Positions 61,130 to 64,000 of a stretch of 64,000 nt of DNA are shown here, piece after piece (the stretch's first letter is position 1; the number at the start of each line of letters is the position of its first letter). This DNA comes from Aeromonas hydrophila subsp. hydrophila ATCC 7966 (GTDB lineage: Bacteria > Pseudomonadota > Gammaproteobacteria > Enterobacterales > Aeromonadaceae): positions 2,857,001 to 2,921,000 of the forward strand of contig NC_008570.1 in assembly GCF_000014805.1 (NCBI RefSeq), read 5' to 3'. The translations under genes and the position numbers were made by a program. The notes beneath the pieces were generated by a model. It ran no database searches. It was not told the DNA's origin and worked only from the letters and a program-made list of their open reading frames with translations.

Positions 61130-61210
61130 AAAAAACGCCCAGCCAAGGGGCCGGGCGGAGCATGCCACCTCCGTGTGGCGTATCCAGCGGATACATTCAT
61201 GCTCCATCCA
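61130..61210 (-). ncRNA. candidate minus-strand small RNA with intrinsic terminator
   Basis: On the minus strand, 5' to 3': GGAGCATG (61205-61198) pairs with CATGCTCC (61164-61157), closing a junction with hairpin GTATCC-GCT-GGATAC and hairpin CCAC-ACGGAG-GTGG. Immediately after comes GCCCGGCC-CCTT-GGCTGGGC (61156-61137), followed by GTTTTTTATCC, a standard intrinsic terminator. Upstream on the minus strand GATATT (about 61217-61212) could be a -10 element, putting the start at the first base of the junction. No ORF fits. Length about 75-80 nt. It lies in a 353-bp gap between the HD-GYP gene and btsS, opposite in strand to both. Confidence 0.55.
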
Positions 61211-61394
61211 GCAATATCAACCCTTGGGCGATTACACAAATATCAATTTAACATGCTGATTTAATATGGTTTTATTTCACATTTCTGGCACACTGCGGCC
61301 GCAATCCCGCCCTGGCGCCCCGCAGAACAAGATCCTGATCACATTTATTCAAGGTTGCCGCTTTTTTCGGCACGGACTCTGAGGAACGTTTTTT

Positions 61395-63065
61395 ATGCAG
61401 TTGGTCCTCTCCCTGCTTCAACAGATGAGCGTCAGCCTGGTCATCGCCTACCTCTTTTCCAAGAGTCCGCTGCTGCGTCCGCTGGCCAACTACTCGGTCA
61501 GGCTGCCTCACAAGGTGCTCATCTACATTACCTTCTCCTGCTTCTGCATTCTCGGCACCTACGTGGGGCTGGACATCGACGACGCCATCGCCAATACCCG
61601 CGCCGTCGGCGCCGTGCTGGGCGGGCTGCTGGGGGGCCCGCTGGTGGGCTTTCTGGTGGGGCTGACCGGCGGCCTGCACCGCTATACCCTGGGTGGCTTC
61701 ACCGATCTCGCCTGCGCCATCTCCACCACCTGCGAGGGACTGCTGGGCGGGCTGGTGCACTGGCGGCTGATGCGGGCGGGCAAGATGGATGCACTGTTCG
61801 AGCCGCGCATCGCCTTCTTCACCACCCTCTACGCCGAGATCATGCAGATGGTGATCATCCTGCTGGTGGCGACGCCATTCGATAAATCCCTGCTGCTGGT
61901 GCGCACCATCGCCACCCCCATGATCCTGGCCAACTCCTGCGGCGCCGCGCTCTTCATCAGCATGATCCGCGATCAGCAGCAGATGTACGAGAAGTTCTCC
62001 CGGGTCTTCTCCGCCAAGGCGCTCAATATCGCCAACCGCACCGTCGGCATCATGAGCCAGGGCTTCACCCCAGAGGCCAGCCACAAGATTGTCCGCATCA
62101 TCCAGGAGGAGACCGGGGTGGGCGCCGTCGCCATCACGGATACCGACAAGATCCTCGCCTTCATCGGTATCGGTGAGGATCACCACCAGCCAGGTACCCC
62201 CATCACCTCGGCCATCACCATGCAGGCCATCGCCCGCAACAAGGTGCTGTTTGCCGACGGCAACAGCCAGCCCTACCGCTGCAGCATCTCGCCCCAGTGC
62301 CAGCTCGGCTCGGTGCTGGTGATCCCGCTGCACGGCGACGAGGGAGTGATCGGTACCATCAAGCTCTATGAGCCCAAGAAGCGGCTGTTTCTCAAGATCA
62401 ACCACACCCTGGGAGAAGGGATTGCCAACCTGCTCTCCCAGCAGTTGCTGACCGGCCGGCTGGAACAGCAGCAACGGCTGCTGGTGCAATCCGAGCTCAA
62501 GCTGGTGCAGGCCCAGATCAATCCCCACTTTCTGTTCAACACCCTCAACACCATCAGCGCCATCACCCGGCGCGAACCGGAGCGGGCGCGCCAGCTGCTG
62601 CTGCACCTCTCCCTGTTCTTTCGCAAGAACCTCAAGCGCCAGAGCGGCCTGGCCACCCTGCAGGAGGAGCAGGAGCACTGCCAATCCTATCTGGAGATCG
62701 AGCTGGCCCGCTTTGGCGACCGGCTGACGGTGCAAAACGAGATTCCGCCGGCCCTTGCCGACCTCAAGCTGCCGAGCTTCACCCTGCAGCCCCTCATCGA
62801 GAACGCCATCAAGCACGGCATCTCCACCCTGCTGGAGCAGGGGCACATTCGCCTCTACACCGAGCAGACGGCAGAGCGGGTCACCATCCACGTGGAGGAC
62901 AATGCCGGCACCTGGCAGGAGAAACCGACCGGCGACGGGCTCGGCATGACCCTGGTGGACCGGCGCCTCAAGATTGCCTTTGGCAACCGCTATGGCCTGA
63001 GCGTCAGTTGCGAGCCCGACTGCTGGACCCGGGTCTCCGTCACCCTGCCAAGGGATCTGCCATGA
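61395..63065 (+). CDS. btsS: LytS-family sensor histidine kinase BtsS (pyruvate sensor)
   Basis: A 556-residue membrane kinase. N-terminal 5TM-5TMR_LYT domain (about 1-195: LVLSLLQQMSVSLVIAYLF, TRAVGAVLGGLLGGPLVGFLVGLTGGLHRYTLGG, FFTTLYAEIMQMVIILL), a GAF domain (about 215-350), His kinase box with His378 in LVQAQINPHFLFNTLNTISAI, and the HATPase (LQPLIENAIKHGI; GDGLGMTLVDRRL). E. coli BtsS (YehU, 561 residues) senses extracellular pyruvate. GAGGA precedes ATG 61395. Operon with btsR 57 bp after. The 353-bp gap before it holds the candidate minus-strand RNA and an AT-rich promoter region (61225-61290). Confidence 0.92.
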   Translation: MQLVLSLLQQMSVSLVIAYLFSKSPLLRPLANYSVRLPHKVLIYITFSCFCILGTYVGLDIDDAIANTRAVGAVLGGLLGGPLVGFLVGLTGGLHRYTLGGFTDLACAISTTCEGLLGGLVHWRLMRAGKMDALFEPRIAFFTTLYAEIMQMVIILLVATPFDKSLLLVRTIATPMILANSCGAALFISMIRDQQQMYEKFSRVFSAKALNIANRTVGIMSQGFTPEASHKIVRIIQEETGVGAVAITDTDKILAFIGIGEDHHQPGTPITSAITMQAIARNKVLFADGNSQPYRCSISPQCQLGSVLVIPLHGDEGVIGTIKLYEPKKRLFLKINHTLGEGIANLLSQQLLTGRLEQQQRLLVQSELKLVQAQINPHFLFNTLNTISAITRREPERARQLLLHLSLFFRKNLKRQSGLATLQEEQEHCQSYLEIELARFGDRLTVQNEIPPALADLKLPSFTLQPLIENAIKHGISTLLEQGHIRLYTEQTAERVTIHVEDNAGTWQEKPTGDGLGMTLVDRRLKIAFGNRYGLSVSCEPDCWTRVSVTLPRDLP

Positions 63066-63122
63066 TCCGGCCGCCGTCCCACTTCATCTTCACCCACCAC
63101 CCCAGCCACGCAGGAGACCCCC

Positions 63123-63827
63123 ATGATCCGCACCCTCATCGTCGATGACGAGCTTTATGCCCGCGAGGAGCTGATGCAGCACCTGGCCGCCGAGCCCGAT
63201 ATCGAACTGCTGGGCGCGGCCGCCAATGCCATCGAGGCGCTGCCGCTTATTCAGCGGCTCAAACCCGACGTGGTGTTTCTCGACATCCAGATGCCCAAGC
63301 TCAGCGGCATGGCGCTGGTGGCCATGCTCGATCCCCTGCCCCGCATCGTCTTCGTGACCGCCTTTGACGAGTACGCCATCCAGGCGTTCGAGGAGAACGC
63401 CTTCGACTACCTGCTCAAGCCGGTGGAGCCGGCGCGCCTCGCCAAGACGCTGGCACGGCTGAGGCAAGATCTCAGCCCCCAGCCCATGACGGCGCTCGCC
63501 CCCGCCATTCGCCATATCCCGGGCTACCTGCACAACCGGGTACGGCTGCTGCCCATCGAACAGGTGGAGTACGCCTTCTCCGATCTCGGCGGAGTGCACG
63601 TGGCGAGCCAGGGCGAGCTGTTTCACACCCAGCTCACCCTCAAATCGCTGGAGGAGAAGACCCCGCTGCTGCGCTGCCACCGCCAGTACCTAGTGGCCCC
63701 GGCCGCCATCTTCGAGATCCGGCTGCTGGAGAACCAGCTGGCGGAGATAGTGACGCCGAGCGGCGCCCAGGTGCCGGTCAGCCGCCGTTACCTGAAGGAG
63801 TTCAAGGAGATGCTGGGGCTGGAGTAA
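63123..63827 (+). CDS. btsR: LytTR response regulator BtsR
   Basis: 234 residues: CheY-like receiver (about 1-115) with acidic LIVDDELYAREEL, phosphoacceptor Asp54 in VVFLDIQMPKLSG, Thr in IVFVTAFDEYAIQAF and Lys in YLLKPVEPARL, then a LytTR DNA-binding domain (about 135-234: LLPIEQVEYAFSDLGGVHVAS, LEEKTPLLRCHRQYLVAPAAI, VPVSRRYLKEFKEMLGLE). AGGAG lies before ATG 63123. It follows btsS and precedes a transporter gene with a matching direct repeat, as in the E. coli BtsSR-BtsT pyruvate system. Confidence 0.94.
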   Translation: MIRTLIVDDELYAREELMQHLAAEPDIELLGAAANAIEALPLIQRLKPDVVFLDIQMPKLSGMALVAMLDPLPRIVFVTAFDEYAIQAFEENAFDYLLKPVEPARLAKTLARLRQDLSPQPMTALAPAIRHIPGYLHNRVRLLPIEQVEYAFSDLGGVHVASQGELFHTQLTLKSLEEKTPLLRCHRQYLVAPAAIFEIRLLENQLAEIVTPSGAQVPVSRRYLKEFKEMLGLE

Positions 63828-63859
63828 GCCCCACGATGTGAGCCGGATCACGAGCGCCG

Positions 63860-63887
63860 ACCGCTCGGTCCGCCATATGACCGCTCA
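63860..63887 (+). promoter_or_regulatory. BtsR-like direct repeat upstream of the transporter gene
   Basis: ACCGCTCG (63860-63867) and ACCGCTCA (63880-63887), 12 bp apart, match the reported BtsR (YehT) motif ACC(G/A)CT(C/T)A repeated with a 13-bp linker. A possible -10 TACACT lies at 63922-63927, about 46 bp before the ATG at 63968. Confidence 0.65.
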
Positions 63888-63967
63888 TGCCGTTTTACCT
63901 GCCGTCAACAGAGCAAGCCCCTACACTGGCCGCGCACACCCAACAATAACAAAGCAGGAGCGTAGCA

Positions 63968-64000
63968 ATGATCTGGTTCTTCCTCTGTGTCGGCTTACTT
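63968..64000 (+). CDS. CstA/BtsT-family pyruvate or peptide transporter, first 11 codons
   Basis: Only MIWFFLCVGLL lies in the window, preceded by AGGAG (63956-63960). A very short N-terminus followed at once by a membrane helix (M-x-W-F-x-x-C-V-x-L-L) is how the CstA/YjiY family of many gamma-proteobacteria begins. Position after btsSR and the BtsR-like repeats supports a pyruvate/H+ symporter (BtsT role). The identity is inferred mainly from context. Confidence 0.6.
   Translation, partial: MIWFFLCVGLL

Noticed and set aside
61055..61210. Self-cleaving ribozyme or known riboswitch for btsS
   Set aside because: Conserved cores of hammerhead, twister, HDV-like or GEMM classes are not present, and the terminator direction shows the element belongs to the minus strand, away from btsS.
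1..64000. CRISPR array, integrase, insertion sequence or prophage
   Set aside because: No regularly spaced repeats, transposase, integrase or phage structural proteins are visible; the tRNA-Pro gene has no adjacent integrase or direct repeat of its 3' end.

Overview
The window is a 64-kb chromosomal segment of a gamma-proteobacterium, most likely Aeromonas (hydrophila/dhakensis group). This rests on high GC coding DNA, enterobacterial-type gene blocks with Aeromonas/Vibrio-type fillers (DUF3802, a periplasmic broad-spectrum racemase, asrABC next to cysG), and a three-gene pore-forming toxin operon matching AhlABC of A. hydrophila. The species call is an inference from protein resemblance; no search was run. 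No integrase, insertion sequence, prophage or CRISPR array is visible.

Layout. 0-7 kb: small housekeeping genes, msrA, argA behind tandem ARG boxes, and lysC behind a lysine riboswitch. 7-17 kb: an LTA-synthase-like membrane sulfatase, an S66 peptidase, a patatin, and the anaerobic sulfite reductase operon asrABC followed by the siroheme synthase gene cysG (AsrC needs siroheme). 18-21 kb: the ahlABC tripartite toxin operon, with an unannotated 33-codon leader ORF that overlaps the ahlA start. 21-39 kb: mostly minus-strand genes, namely ndh and ycfP, a purine permease (plus strand), two tandem M3 peptidases, a stand-alone secDF pair with a small membrane-protein gene upstream, and the hinT-COG3014-ycfL-lpoB-thiK cell-wall/cofactor cluster. 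39-49 kb: a chemoreceptor, a pterin synthase homologue, dihydroorotase, tRNA-Pro(GGG), a glutamate/dicarboxylate symporter, a periplasmic racemase (bsr) and alx/terC behind a manganese riboswitch. 49-60 kb: oppABCDF, ychE and adhE, the same neighbourhood as in E. coli; adhE carries a well placed FNR box. 60-64 kb: an HD-GYP protein, then the pyruvate-sensing btsS-btsR pair and the first codons of a CstA/BtsT-type transporter with an upstream BtsR-like direct repeat.

The most noteworthy items outside standard annotation are: (i) a candidate minus-strand small RNA at about 61130-61210, with a three-way junction plus intrinsic terminator; (ii) a plus-strand structured element with its own U-tract at 1614-1703; (iii) the coupled leader ORF of the toxin operon; (iv) a possible Sec-monitoring small protein before secDF; (v) mutually exclusive terminator/antiterminator pairing in the alx leader; and (vi) a decayed copy of the DUF808 gene start. 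All RNA structures were folded by eye and need computation.
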